Shown: in pieces, positions 35,901-50,900 of the stretch
Numbering within the stretch: the first letter of the stretch is position 1
Layout of the letters: each line of letters starts with the position of its first letter
Source: Trichostrongylus colubriformis
Taxonomy: Eukaryota > Nematoda > Chromadorea > Rhabditida > Trichostrongylidae
Direction: 5' to 3'
Assembly: GCA_963978905.1 (NCBI GenBank)
Contig: OZ022261.1
Coordinates: forward strand, 1,427,992 to 1,491,991
DNA length: 64,000 bases
Position numbers and translations under genes: made by a program
Notes under the pieces: generated by a model
Databases searched by the model: none
The model's input: the letters and a program-made list of their open reading frames with translations, nothing else
What the model was told of the DNA's origin: nothing

Positions 35901-38900
35901 GAACATATTGCACAACCAAGTACTACACAGAGCCATGGCTGACAAAGAGCGGTAATAGATACACCGGCCATTATCCGATTCCGTGGGCTATCGCCACGAC
36001 CATCATACTGTGGTTAGGTGAGCGCTTTACAAATAGAGTGCGTCACCAGAGTGTCGCCGTTGTCGGCGAAGGCCACATGATTTTGTCGCCGTCGCCAGTG
36101 CGAAATTATGAACGCGGGTCACCAATCACTACGTTTTGATTTGACACTGAAATGATGGCACTAAAGATGCAGACTGATGTGCAATGGGAAAACACCGACA
36201 AAAGGTAATGAAAAGTGATCCGAATGATATGCGCTGATAGTGAGAGAGCGAGATGTTCTAAAGTAAGCACCTTCAATCTCTGTTTCAATATTGTGGTGTC
36301 AGCCACCCTTTTCTATTTTTTCGTAATTTCACCTTTACATTCAATGAACGAGATGTGCACCACAACTATCAGCAGCACAAAAGGAGCTGCTCGGTTGCCC
36401 TTATATGCGACTTAAAGGAACCGGAAGGGGGTCCGAAACAAGAGAAACATACAAAGAAATGAGCATTTCGTAACGAACGCAGAAGGTTAGAAGCGATAAT
36501 CGGTGAAAAAACCCGAACTCAAAAGTGCATCGCTGCGGTGTGTATTCGCGCCTCATTCGCATCATCGCACTGGCGTTCCGAGTTGTCCGCTGTAGGAGAC
36601 GGCCGCGGGCCAACTTTAGTTGTAGCACCTGACTCCCAGCGCAGTGGAGTGGCCATTCCCAACTACATTAACATTCATGTAAGTACATCTAGAAACAATA
36701 TAAGAAAGAACAAAGGAGAAGGTAAAAGGAATGAACAACTTTATAATGGAAACATCTTCTCTTGGCACCATGCCAAGGCGTCAAATTGGCGAGTTTGTGC
36801 AATGGCGGTCACTTGAACTCGTCCACACTACGTCTGTTCTACCGTAAGCCAAAATTACTCCCTTACGGTGTCTTTAACAGATCTAGATCGAAGGAATGGA
36901 TGGCGAATTTGATATGACCTTGGCTTATCATTTCCTCTTCAGAAAGTGAGCCAGAGGGCAGATCAGGTGGTGGTCCGTTAATGTGAAGCTGACTATATGG
37001 ATAAGGGGAAAACGTCCAAACAAAAACCTCCAAGTTCGTGCATTTCCTTCGCAACAGGAATCGAGCAGTACCGCGAGCATTAGAAAGTAGAAGGTATCAG
37101 CAAGAAGCTCCCTTCGTTTCCACGAGTCAAAGAACCTTTTTTTTTATGTGTAGAGGATCGACTTCTGATTATTCTCGGGTCATTCGAAGAGAGATTCTGC
37201 CCGCCTGTGTATTAATTGACATACAGTACCCCCTCTCTACCGCCGATGATTATGTTAGCTAGCCACGAAAGGCCTCAGTGAAATGGAGGACATGGCGACT
37301 TTAAGTTGTGGGTTGTGCTGCGTGCTCGGCACACGTGGGAAATGGAAAACAAACTGCACAGTTTGACTCTCGACTTGAAGGAATCGTCCACGAAAAAATG
37401 AGTTTTTCTGTTAACCATACGTCTATGTTGTATTTGCCTCTTCTGACCAGTATGCAAATTTTCGCGAAAAAACGTGAATCGAACTTGATACAGCACCACA
37501 AAGTCTCGGCCGGGAAGGCAGGGCCTCCAAGCAAGTGCCCATCCCTCCGCCGCACTTGGAGACGCACTGTAGGAACAGAAAGTTACGTGAACGTCCCACT
37601 CAGCTTCCAACCGCGACGGACGACGGAACGAGGCCTTTAGTCGGGCCCCGCCCATACGGCCGAGAATTTCAAGAGTTGTATCTCGGCCAAACTCTCACTT
37701 TTTGGCGTTAAACTTTGCATGCAGCCCTTATTAGGCAGATGCAGCATAAATATGTGGGTGACATAGAAACTCATTTTTCCCCGTGGACGATCCCTTTAAA
37801 GATTATGTCTCACTTATCACATCCGCCAGCACTAGAAAATGCCCCGTAAAACGACAACTGGACTGCCTAGGAAGGTTGGCTAAAGGCATCGTTAGTGAAT
37901 GTCATATGGTGGTCAATGTGTCTATAACCTTGGAAAGAAAGACAATTAAGTCTCTGTGATCCCCTTACATCACTGATATCAAAGCCAAGACAATGCACAC
38001 AAAAGAGCACACAAGATAGGTACCACACTATTACACAAGAAGTGGAATTAACCAGAGTTTTCGACCACCTAATATGAACTATCAAAAAAACTAAAAGCTT
38101 CCGCACTAAACCTGAAGTCAGCTTTATTTAAGACACATGACGGAGCAACACGACATGATGTAAAAAAACCAAATGAGGCAAAGAAAACCCCTACCGAACA
38201 GTGACTTTCGGGCTTTCTCACAGTCGGTCGTGTCCACATTATTGAGGCATGCGCCGTTATCTCTTTTTGTGATCAAAGAAAGAGAATCTTCCGGGATTTT
38301 TTTGAGAGTTTCAAGCTTCATCACGTGAGTTTTTGACCTAAGTGCAATAGCAAAAATTATTCATGAACATAATATTAAATGAAATGCAAGAATCACCTCA
38401 AATGTTTGGCCAGAATGCCGTGCTTCCGGAAACCGATGTTGCAATCGGAACAAACGAAGGATCGTGGATTCGATGCAATTGGAGCTGAGCCTCCAAGAAC
38501 AGATTGCGTCGAAGCACAGGGATCAATGCTTGCCGTTACACTCTCATCTATCTGCGAAAAAAGGAGGCCATAAACGATGAGCTCTGCTTTTTTTTCATAA
38601 TGACAGATTATTGATAAAGATTATTACAAACTAGGGTCCTGCCTTGGCCATTTTTCACATACACTTATTGCGATAACACGATATTTTTGGAATATCGAAG
38701 GCGACAAGGTCACAAAAACCAACCAAAAGAGCATTAGTTCTGAAACACTGGAAACACAGCTGGTTTTGGTGAGCTGGTAATAAAACGGTATCAGGGTATA
38801 ACAAGGAATTCGTCAAGCAGAGGAACAAAAATGAAGTGGGCTGTTTCCATGGGTCGGTGCTGTAACATTATCGGGTGCTGATTTTAATTTTGAACGGTGA

Positions 38901-41900
38901 CATCTAGTCACAAAAAACCACGCCAGTAGGTAGGAGTCTTGCCAAAATCTGTCATACTCGACTGTATGACATTAGCCAACAACATCTCCCAGTTTTCGCC
39001 CCTGTTTATTGATCCATTATTATTTAGTAGTGCGCCAACAACGAGGCCCTCAAAACTGCATTTTCGACGTCAAATTCTTCTGCTGTTCGACTTGTGGTAA
39101 AAAGCTGCAGACGCTCATCAAACACTGTGGAAGCTCAGGGAGATCATGCTCGTCGTGCCCAGCAATCGAATGGGTTTGAACGATTGAAAAAGTAGTGGCG
39201 CCGATGAATGACGGCTGAACCAATGCTCTGTGAAAGATTTTTAGGCAAGTAAACTGCAAGCACTGTTAGATGCAAGCTTAGAGACGCGTTGGAATTTACT
39301 GAGCTCAGAGTTGCAAAATGTTAACACGCAATCGAAAAGATCCAGAGAGGTTTACACATAGTTTGTCTCAATTCCATCACCGTCCCATTTCCCAGCTCCT
39401 TCTTAACTCGCAGGTAAGCCTTCAAACACGAAGTCTGAAGGAATCGTGCGAGGAAAAACGAGTTTCTCTATCGCCTCTATATTTACGTTGTATCCGATTG
39501 ATATGGACCGCATACAAAGTTTCACGTGAAAAAGTGAGAATCCCGCTACCATAAAGCTCCTCAAAATTGTGGCCAAAGGGGCGGGGCTTCAGAGTAAATG
39601 CCAGCCCCGTCGCTCGCCCCCACGGTACAAGACGAGAAGTGGGATTGTTTACGCAATTTTCTGAATCCACTATGCGTTTCCGACCACGATAAGGCGGGCA
39701 TTCACTCCATTGCCCCGCCCCCACGGCCACCATTTTGAAAAGCTGTATCTTAGCCTGAATTTCATTTCTTCGAAACTCATTTACTCGGGCACGATTCTTT
39801 CAAGTGCAGAGGGCGGTGAAAAATTTCCTGTGACAGCACCATTTGCAGGTAGAAGCAGGGAGCTCCTAGACTCTGAAATGAGTCACTCCGATTGAGTGCT
39901 TGCTCCTGAGTGAGTGAGGGGCCCCCATCGTGCGGAGGATGGTTATGAGTAGCTCTCGTGTAGATACACCAACTACAGACTGAAGTTCACGAAAAACGGA
40001 AAGTGGCCTCGCACGCTGTCATGGGGCGGCGCCGTACTCGGCCGATAGCAAAAAGCAGTTGATCCAGATCGGTTTCCATCAGCTGAAGGTTTCGATCTAT
40101 GTCTGCCAGTGTTGCAGAGGCATCATACACTGAGAACTTCAGCCACGCCACACTAAAGCCACGGGAGTATCAAAAGTTCGATGGAGTGGCGGAAAAGTTT
40201 GCAATGACACCTCCCAATCACGACACGATCCGATTCCGACAAGAAGATTGGATGGGAAGTGGTAAAGTGGTGCCCAGTCCACTGCTGGCTCGGAAATTGC
40301 GCCAAGAGACTATCATGTTCTTGTCATTGTAAATAAGATGAACGTCCATCTCCAAAAGAGATGTCAAGTAGTGTTGGCATTCCCTATACAGGTGTGGTTG
40401 ACCATCTCAAGTAGTAGCTTGGATTCGTCGAAACTCAAAAAAGGCAGCTACGCGACACCACGCAACAGTAATGAATGGCCGCATTTTTCCCAGATAGTCT
40501 TCCAGATTTGAAAGAGTGGCAGATTGAAGCCCTCACTCATCTTCATATTCTCCAGACCCAACGGAAGTAACTTCGATTTTTTGAGCCTGCGGACTACTCC
40601 ACTAAGAGAGTGTTCGAAACCCATGATGACTTGGAGCTCCTCTCACGATTTTGCGAAATGCAGTCCGACAATGCCCATCAAAATGTAATAAGCACAAATG
40701 TATCATGTTGGCAATAGTGTGACAAAGGCACATCAAGGGAAGGAATGCAGTTTAAGCAGGGTTCTGGTTTCCTGAGCATGAAGTATCGAAAACTGGTCTC
40801 AGCTTCATTACAACCTAGTAAAATAAAGGGCGAGCCAAGTTCACATGTGTCGGATAGACCATGAGGGGTCGCGAAAAACGATCGATCAGCGGGCGGAAAG
40901 AATAAGTACCAAGGCTTGTATAAAAAGGCTTCTCCCCCAAAATTAGATTTCCTTCCACTATCTACACGAATCCGGGTTGCCGACAGACGTTGAGTTTTCC
41001 CTTTGGTGGACTGATCACTGTCATAATACTCTGTTATGCAAAACTTTCATTCATTTTCTGATAAACTACGTTATTGCCGTGTGTTGGGCCGCCAGAAGGG
41101 CTCCTAAAATTGTCGCTATAGGCTCGCGCCTTAACGATTTTTCAGCCGATTTCCTTCTTCGTTTTGTTTTGTTTTCCTCCTCAACTCCTTTTTCTTCATA
41201 CGCTGCGCTCTTCAGTCTCCAACGAGAGAAAAAGAAAATGGTTATGAAATGTTCGTGACGGTCTCAAAGAGTCACAACTTACACGAGTTCCGTGTGACGA
41301 CTCGAGATGCTTAGCCAACAGTGCTTTGGTCCTCACGGGGATTTTACATTCCGGACACTGAAACACCCAAGTTCCTTATGTTACAATCCAAAAGACAGTA
41401 GTTATGACTACAAGTAAGTTCTTCGAATAAAATGGTGCACGAATTGCAGGTAGTCTCAATCGAGTGACCATCATTGGATAGACTGTCGACAACATCATTA
41501 TTGAAAATTGTCAATTCAAGCCCAAAACATTGAAAAATTCAGAGCAAAATCACCTGACAGTAGGATTAAGCGTGGACCTTTGGGGAAGGTGACCTGGTCG
41601 GAACGTCAGACCATCAATAACATTCCACCCAACAACCTTGTTGGCATGGCAGAGAAAATTGTAATTACCCGATGACTGCTTTTTTGAAGTGTTATGGGGG
41701 GGGGGGGATGGTAGCAGGGGGGATATCACTAGTAGGTGAACTGAACTGTTAGATCTGATGAAGTAAGCAATTGCGGCGAATTTTTTGTGTACAAAGGGAA
41801 TGCGCGCCGCGATATCGAGCGTATTTGGTGCACCCTCACAAAATCAGGGATTTTTCGAGGTATATTCTAACTACTTCAGCTATATTTTAAAGACACCGGA

Positions 41901-44900
41901 AGGGGGTAATTTTGGCTTACGGTAGAACAGACGTAGTGTTGACGAGTTTAAGTGGCCGCCATTGCACAAATTCGCCAATTTGACGCCTTGGCATGGTGCC
42001 AAAATGAGATGTTTCTACTATAAATTTGTTTCTCCATTTTACTTCTTACTTTGTTCTTTCTTATATTGTTTCTAGATAAACTTACATGAATGCTAATGCA
42101 GTTGGGAATGGCCACTCCTCTGCGTTGGGAGTCAGGTGCTACAACTAACGCTGGCCCGCGGCCCTTCTCCTACAGCGGACAACTCGGAAAGTCAGTGTGT
42201 CGGATGCGAATGGGATGCGAATACACACCGAAGCGTCGCGCTTTGCATCCGGGTTTTTTCGCCTATTATCGCTTCTAACCTTGAGTGTTCGTCACAAAAT
42301 GCTTATCTCTTTGCATCTTCCTCTTGTTCCGGAACCCTTCCGGTTCCTTTAAATTATTTTAGCATTTGCCGACGTTCGTCCAGTTTGTTCTCAAAGTACT
42401 CGGTAGGGTTATTCTAGTGCTACTGTTATCTAATTTGCTTAACTCTAGCAGCTTTGCTGGCGCACATAGTGCGCGCGTAACAAAGTTACAATGTAATGAT
42501 GATAAGTAGGCTTGATCTATTCTGGTAGCGATCACTATTTCAAATGAGCCCGTTCTGCACTTTACCGAGTGATGTGTGCAATGTTGTGCGAAGTCAAAAT
42601 ATTCTTTTTAAACAGTGATGCACGACCGTCAATTCAAAGTGAATTCAGTAAAAATTGAGCATTTCTTCCTCATCCATTGCATAGCCCTAACCTCGCACTA
42701 AGAATCATCATCAAATCTGCTCTTTAGTTCACTTGCTTGAATGGAAATGACAAGGTAACTATGGCGATCTCAAAATCGACTACGCTATAAATTTAACGGT
42801 GAAGTAAGTAAAAAATAAAAAAGGAAAGTGGATAAGATGGTGTGGAACTAGTGGACCGACTCGATACCTTACGGCTCCTACGAGAAAATATTGAAAACAT
42901 TCTGAGTTTTACATATAAATCATGAAATCACATTCACGAAGAAATGCATCGGACAGTTATGGAACTACCCTGTGGTCTGACGAACGCTTCAAAACGATAT
43001 GGAACAATACTGACTAGCTGTAGAACAATACTATCATTGTGCTACAGCTTATCGAAGTATTTCCTTTAGTGTTCTAAAATACGATAAAATACACGTTTCA
43101 CGAGCTTGTTTCCCTAGCTGGATGGGATACGATGTCGGGGAAGGTTCCTTACAAGGTCGACGTCTGCGATCTTGAGATTTTACGGGACCGCGACTCCGCA
43201 CGCGTAGATGCAGCATTGCAGAAGTTCAGGAAAACTGCAGGTACCCCGCATGATACAAAAACGGTATTCGAGGAGCGCTTCCTTTTTCTTAGACGGGCAA
43301 AAACACATTTGCAATTTTCGACTTTTGAGCATAACTCTGGACCGCTGCATAACCCGTTCAAATTTTGTTTCAAAGGGAAGTGCCACTCACTTAAGCATAT
43401 TGCGCCATCATTCAAACGTGAAAACATCTACAGGGCTGCCGGAAAAAAGTGCGGCTAAAGCCTTCGCTTTGGCTTTGATTCGAAGCTGGTAAATTTAGCT
43501 ATTACACTGTCGAATTTGGCCGACATGGCTGCATGGAATTTCAAGGAATTCAAAGAATTTTTCACTGGCAAAAGTCAATGCGGGACGCATATTGCGAGAC
43601 TCTCCCGGTCAAATTAGAAGTGAACGTAGGGAACAACTGGGTGCTGGGGGCTACCCAAGTTTACAATCTCACAATGGGCGCAGAAGTGGAAAGAGAGAAA
43701 GGCACAAGTGATGGTTTGGGTGCCACTCATAATCTCCGTCCTGCACCGGATAGTTGAGTGGATTAAACCAAACCCTAGGTGGCGGAGCGCCCCGTTGGAT
43801 CATTGCCGTGCTTCCCCACGAGAACGACGCTCCCATTCGACCGCCGGCCGAGTTGTGCCCACGTTACAGAAGATGGTGCACAAAATAAGAAATAGCGAGC
43901 CTCACCTTCCCACATAAGCACAAGTCCAGGATCCACGCCTGCAGTAACAATGTACAGGGGGTGCCGAAAACAAGAGTAATTTTGCTCACGGCTCACATCC
44001 ACCAAATATGCAAAACCTAGGGCTACGAAAGAGAGCTTGGAAAGAGACTAAATGCAGCTTGGTAAACGACACTCTGAGAGCTATCATTGCTGCAAATCTC
44101 ATTTCAAACTTACCGTCTTTCCCTCTCGGATAAGCGACATCTCCATGTTCAGCTCTTTATCTCCCTTCATACTGACCTATGCTTTGTGAACATGTATTTT
44201 TATCTCCTCCTCTCTAGGTTCCAGTCCAATAAGGAGTGTGATCAAAACTTGCATGGGTAACTAGGGGAAGCCAACAGTCAGGGTAAGCGATTCATGGGTT
44301 GATGTTATCCCAGATGCTAATGCGAGAAGATTCGAAGTGACCACTAGCAATCCTGTGATTATCCTACAGTTACACCTCTCAGACTGAAGGTGCATACGCA
44401 CTCTTTCTATGTTCCACATACAAAATGCACAACAGGACATATCTACTCCGAGAACGTTTAGCAAGTTGGCTCAATGAGTTAAATAGTTTCTAAAAAATGG
44501 CGACAACTCCTAGTGATAGGCATTTCATTATGAATTTGCTCAAATTTCCCGATGCATGGATAGCATTTCACGACTGCTAACCTGTAAAATGAATATTAGC
44601 GAGTGCTTCGTGCTCGCCTACCAAAACCAGCCTGGGTACATTCTCTGTGTAGGAGCACTAATTGTCTTGCGCAGAAATCAAAGAAGGGTCAGGGACAAAA
44701 AGTGTACGCGAATGCGTGTACTGACGAAAGTGGGCTGCGCATTTGTAGCACAATATTCGATTTCGATACAACAGAATTACCATCAAGACACACTTCAACT
44801 GGCAATTTTCTATAAAACACCAAAAGAAGCTGCCATACCTGGAACATTTTATTTCTGGTATGTTTTTCGAGATCATGCGTGTACTGGTGTAACGTGAATT

Positions 44901-47900
44901 CGGAAGCTTTTCGAAAAGATCGATCACACTGATTGCACTTGACGGACTCCTAAAACTATTAGTAGGAACATGATAACACTCCTGCATAGCCGATTAGACG
45001 CTCTCAACTTGATCCGTATGATTGAGAGGTGAAACGAATCACACGCTTAATCTCGCTATTCAACTAGAAATCTCTTGTCTGTTAAAGGTTTCGTGAGCCC
45101 GTCATTCTTTATTCGTTGATATGCTTACTAAACTTTATCGCCATACGAAGCTGCTTCCGATATCACATCAGGCGCTAAAGAAGGAAGTGGTAAATAACGA
45201 TGAAGAAACAAATAGACAAGAGTGGGCAGTAGGAAGTGGTAAGAATAATAGTAAAAGCTTATAGTGAGTAACGCATCAAGGCTGAATTCGTCAAAAGCGA
45301 CCACTATTCCCAAACACGCGATCAACGGTTTTACAACCATTAGAAATCTCATTTCTACAACTGTCGCTTACATGAAGGTTCTATGTTGAAAGCCGAGATA
45401 AATCCGCAACGAAGAGTTTCGATTTCATCCCTTTACTTCTCCGCTCGGAAAAAAAATTATTCTCAATCCCATATCACATGGATAAACTCAGCCCTGGGCT
45501 AGACCAAAAGCATTCCCGACCAAAGCGCCGGAGTCATCGATCTGAAGACTCTCATCCCGCCGTGAAGCCTTTACGAGCAGCCTCCGTATCCATCTTGAAT
45601 ACCTAGTTTATTCAATTTCTTGCCAAGATGTATTCCGCATATGACCGTTTATCAAACTGATGAATACTTTTAGGTAGAATTTCAAGGCTCAGTAGCTTTC
45701 AGCTCCAAGATACAGACGTCCTATTACTGCAACATCAACCTCTACGACCTGAATGATAAATATCCATGCGCCTGACAGCAGTGTTTTTACGACGATGAGT
45801 GATACTCTCCTTCCACTATGTGTTCGCCGCTAATTATAATTCGTGGAGTATAAGTAGAGGAGAAAAACAAGAGATGAACGAACAAAAATGGAGCTGGTGG
45901 GGTGTTCGGCACCGGAAGTTGCATAGATTGCGGGATTTTTCAAAAGCTGAACAATCCGAGTGAGAGGACTGGAATTCCATGTCTTCCACAAGTCTGCCTT
46001 CATACTCTGCGGCTTGCCGGCGTCACCGGCCACCGACCGAGCGTAACTGCTTCCGTGCTATGCCTCTCTGCTGACGCCACCCGCCGCGAGTAGAACGTGA
46101 CTGCTTCGTACTCTGCGGAGGTAGCCACGCTTTGAGGTCGCACACAGCCTCCGCCGACATCTGCCGCCGGCTGCACCGCAAAATATGAAAGCAATCTATG
46201 TCATCTACTTTTTGGATCTAAAATGTACGAGCAATTGTACGCATCGTACCACACCAAAACTTGAGCTACAGTACCATTTGTTGCCTTATGACTGAGGCTA
46301 ATTTTTAATATCTGTGCTGATCAAATAAATATCAGCCACCTCTCTGGATGAGTACGAATATACTGGCGTAGTTGACTGTTGTGCGGCATGGTTGTGCTGC
46401 TCCTGCTGAATGTCATGAGAGCATGACGTGGAAGACGTCGAACTTACAGATACTGCCATGAAAGACATCATTGCTTGAGGTATTGCTGCAAAGAAAAGTT
46501 TTTCAGGGGTAAACAACTGTGTGTATCTTGCATTTGAAAGCAGAATCGATCAGCGCGCGGGTCCTTGATTGCGAGAAGGTGCTCCAGAGTGATGCGCATT
46601 AGACCGATGCACCCGAACATGCTTGTGCTGATCAACAAATCTTCACGATGGCACGGTATCGTATCCTTGCTATTGTTCAAAAGCATGGCCCACGGGAATT
46701 TCAATTTACTGCTGATGGCAGACGAAGAAGATGAAATGTCGAGAGTGCGAATTTTTGCCATCTGTTTACATCATTTCCAAACCTCATAAATATTAGGCAA
46801 TCGAAGGAATCGAAAAACAAAAGGCATTATCGAAAGATGAAGGGAACAATGTGAAAAACAGAAAACAAAAAACGGCGCAAACTTATCCCTCAACCTAATA
46901 TATATCATGATCAGCACCAGGTAGCAGTGCTACGACTGAACATTTTTGGGGATACTTTTGATATTTTTTCGGCACTAGGCTTGACCTTGATTCATGCTAC
47001 ACGTGTTCACGCATGTTGAAATCTGGGGCGTTTTGTGCAAGCTGGAGTGGCCCATAGTGACCGCCAAATACTACAAATTTCGATCAGCACATCCTCGTCC
47101 ATTTGCCTCAATCAATATTATGTGGCTTGAGAAGTTCTTTTTCTATCTTATTACAATTGTGCAAGCGTTCTGCACATTGATAGAACCATTTTACCTACAG
47201 TAAATATCGAAATTCTTAGAACAAAAGCAATCCCACTCCTGTTTTTTCTGACCTAACCTAAAGAGAGAAAATTTTAACACATGGAGCACGAACTCAATAT
47301 AAACATTCCCACTGATTTGTTGTCACGAGGCTCGCGTCAATATTTTTTCACATGTGACCAGCGTGGTAGCTCTGCCATGATAGAGTGGTAACATGCGTTT
47401 ACATCATGTGTGTGAAAACTGAAAAACTATGTGCATTCTTACAAAGCTCTTCTTTGCCATCGTCTTTGATCGGACTTGTTGCTGATGGAGGTGCCGAGCT
47501 ACAGTTGCGTACTCGTTCAGCATAAGGCCACCTATTATTATCCTTTTCATCCACAAGCATCCATCTTGACGGTGGTGTGTGCGCCGTACGCTCAAACAAG
47601 ATGACTTCTGAAAAAGTCATGCATTGAGAAACAAGTTTTCGAAACCATGCACTCATGATGTCGGTAGAAGCACAAAAAGGTACCTTGCCCAAACTTTCTA
47701 TACGTATTACCAGCGGACTCCTGTGGAAGAGGTAAATGTTCATCGGCCTCATCATCCGAGCTGCTACAATTCATTATGACAAGTATTCTACTTAACGCAA
47801 TGAATAAGATATTTCTTACGATCTATTTAATAACGAGTCCATTTCGTCGTACGGACAACCTTGTTCAATCACATCATCATCATCACCTGGGCTAGCTATC

Positions 47901-50900
47901 ACGAGTCCGTCTTCATTTTCGCTATCATTCCCGGTACCTTAACACAGGTGGTAAAAGGCAGAACATGATGTTGTTTCGCTATCTACCTTGCATCAATCGT
48001 CTCCGATGAGTTTTGGAATTGAGATGCTTTGTCCAGTTCCCTTTCGTTTTGAATGAGAAATTGCACTCTTTACATTTGTATGGACGAATATCAGTGTGAG
48101 ATCTGAAAAATTAAGAATAATCAATATTTGTAATAATAATTATACAATAATATGATTATAATAAATAATTAATGAATATTAAAAAACTGCACTGTTCGAC
48201 TGCATGGTTTCAGGAAAGGTGTACTTGATCACTTGCAAACTGTGTGGGGAGGAATATGTGGGGAAGACAGGTAGACCTCTCTGTGAGCCCGGGAACACCT
48301 CGAAGGACTGAAAAAGTCTAGAATATCCATTCCTTCGGGTGAGCACAGAGTACACCACCATGGCAATGTCGACGTCGATGTTGAGATCACGGTGCTAGCA
48401 CGCGAACAGGAGATCTCAGCACGCAGGACCTTTGAAGCGTTGTGGATCAAGGCAAAGGGCCCTATGATCAATAGGAAAGACGACGCGTGGCGATTACTAG
48501 AGTTAGCACCATTCGCGCACTTGTGTGGCCTTTACCTACGCGGTCGTACCCGTGCAGGGGGGGGGGGGGCGAGGCGGGTATCCGATGTTGGAACCCCAAA
48601 AATGATTGGCTACGGAGCGACGGGCCGCCGGGTTCGGTATTGAACCTAAAATCAGTGAAAGGAGGGCGACGGGCGGCAATCAGCATTGCTCGAAAGCCGT
48701 TGGCGTAGTTTCGAATAGTATTATCCCTGGAGGGGGGTTCCATAAGAAACCTGACCTAACCTTGCGAGCTTCAGAACTTATATAAACACCACCGTAGAAA
48801 TCCAAGCTAAGAATGCCAATTTACAGCTCTACATCTAAAAGGTTGGCGAGTTTCACTATGTCTCTGAGGATTAATGAACCCTTAGTTTTCTTTTGTAATT
48901 TGGAAGAGGGTATTCGACGTGTTGAATCACTGATATGTTTCGGCTTTACAGACTCTGAAGATGGCGATTCGCCGAAATAGCCGAATAAATATAATAACAG
49001 TCTCGGAGGCTCAGCAAAACCTTCATACTCATCGTGATTTTCGGCGTTTTATTTCGTACTTTATTTACTGTTACACTGCTGAGTACCCCCACTTTCATGT
49101 CCCACTCTGCCACATTTACGCCTTCCGGTTTCTTTAATTAGCCAAACCGACTAGAAGAGAAAAGGGATTATAAGAAAAGCAGCAGTGGAGGCGAACATTT
49201 GCGCCCCACTGCGAACCGCGTAGCGGGTAACACGCCGCATCGGAGAAGCCCAGAACTTGCCGCGCACGGCGATCCACGATTCCCACGCTCGTCTGCCGAT
49301 TCGAGACTGAAGGATGTCCTTAATTTCAACGACATCACGGAAACAGTCCATATGCAGTGCTCACCGAACAGAAAGACTCTGCTCCACTCTATTTGGGCGA
49401 GTAAGACACAAGTGTCGCTCCGCTTTATTTGGGCGCATAAACACATGCACTCGCTCGCAAGCCAACCCAGTCCCACTACGGTAGACTGTGTAGCAGATGC
49501 AGCAGCAGACGATTGGAAGCAAGCCTAATTCATTCAAAAATGAAGGTGGAAAGGAGGCTGCGGCAAAATTTCAATCCGTGCCAAAAAAATCAAGAGTCAC
49601 GGACGTTCGTGACTATTCACATCCACTCAACTGAACGTAACTCTCTTCCAAAATCGGCTGGGCCATGACAGGACAGGCTCACAGAAACGTGTTGTTCATC
49701 TTCATGATGCCTGAGGGTAGTGGAACATACTTACCGCGTTAATGAATGAGAAAAATGATCCATAGCGCATCTTATGGATCGTGAAGACAGCAACGAATGG
49801 AACTTCTCGGGTGTTGAAACCAGAGCACGGTTCCGAATTCTACACAGGAAATTTGGAAAAGCTTTGGCAATCTTTCTCAAAGATTTTGGCCGAGAACAAC
49901 GAGGGGGAGTTTACTGGATTGATTGGACCGCATGCCACTGACCTTTATTCGGAAGCTTATGAAACTCACATCGATCCGCTGTTCATAATGTGTTCTCGTT
50001 TAACATCCTTTAACATCCCCTCGTTTAATTTCATACAGTCAAAACAAATGATGTCGCTTTTAACCCATAACGAACAGCGGCAGTTTTGCGCTGGATGGCC
50101 TGTGAGGCGGGCGCGTCTTTTTTTTATGAAATCTTTCATCAATTTTTGTGTCTTTTCTGTGCATTTTGCTATTGATAAAAAGGTCATCTCTGTGTAGTGG
50201 TATCGCCTAATGCTGTTACACGCGGTACTTATCTCTGCCAATTATTGCAGAAAAAGTTTTCCTTTTTAGTAGTAAAATGAGCGCGAGGTGATTCCCAGAT
50301 GCGAAAGACGTACCATGGGAACAAAGTCGGAGCCTTTTGATTGCGATGCTATTGATTGTAACTCAGAGCAATTGTTGTCATTTTTTGGTGCAACTAGAAA
50401 GGATTCGCATTTGAAAAGTTACACGCATTATGTTTGTTGTATCTCTAGCAAACTTTACGCTGCACCGGTTCTGCAAACATATGTTATTCCTCAACACTGG
50501 CAGTGTAGGCGGGTATAACTGGTTATTTAGAAAAATTGGAAAACCAGAAGGAAAACAATTTTAAATGTCGCACGCCGTCCGTTATGGGTTAACTGAGCAA
50601 TTAGCTTTATTTCGAAGGTTCTTTTGGTGACAGTTGTTAAGATTTAACACTACACTTACGCACTTGATATGTTTGTTCAGCATGCTCGGTTTTTTGCATC
50701 GAATACCGCATCTATCACACACGTATCTTCCTCGCCCTCGCCCACGAACGTACACATAGACCTGAACAAGCGCACAAGATTGGTATTTTACAACCGTAAA
50801 GGCGTACCACGCGGTAATCGAATTAGTAACTAATTTTCTTATGACGGATAGGTTCTAAGGTAGCTGCTCAAGCTGTACATTTGTTGAGGCTGCATGGTGC

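Noticed and set aside
43132..43458. 108-codon plus-strand frame
   Set aside because: Frames are open on both strands, with no splice context and no recognised product.
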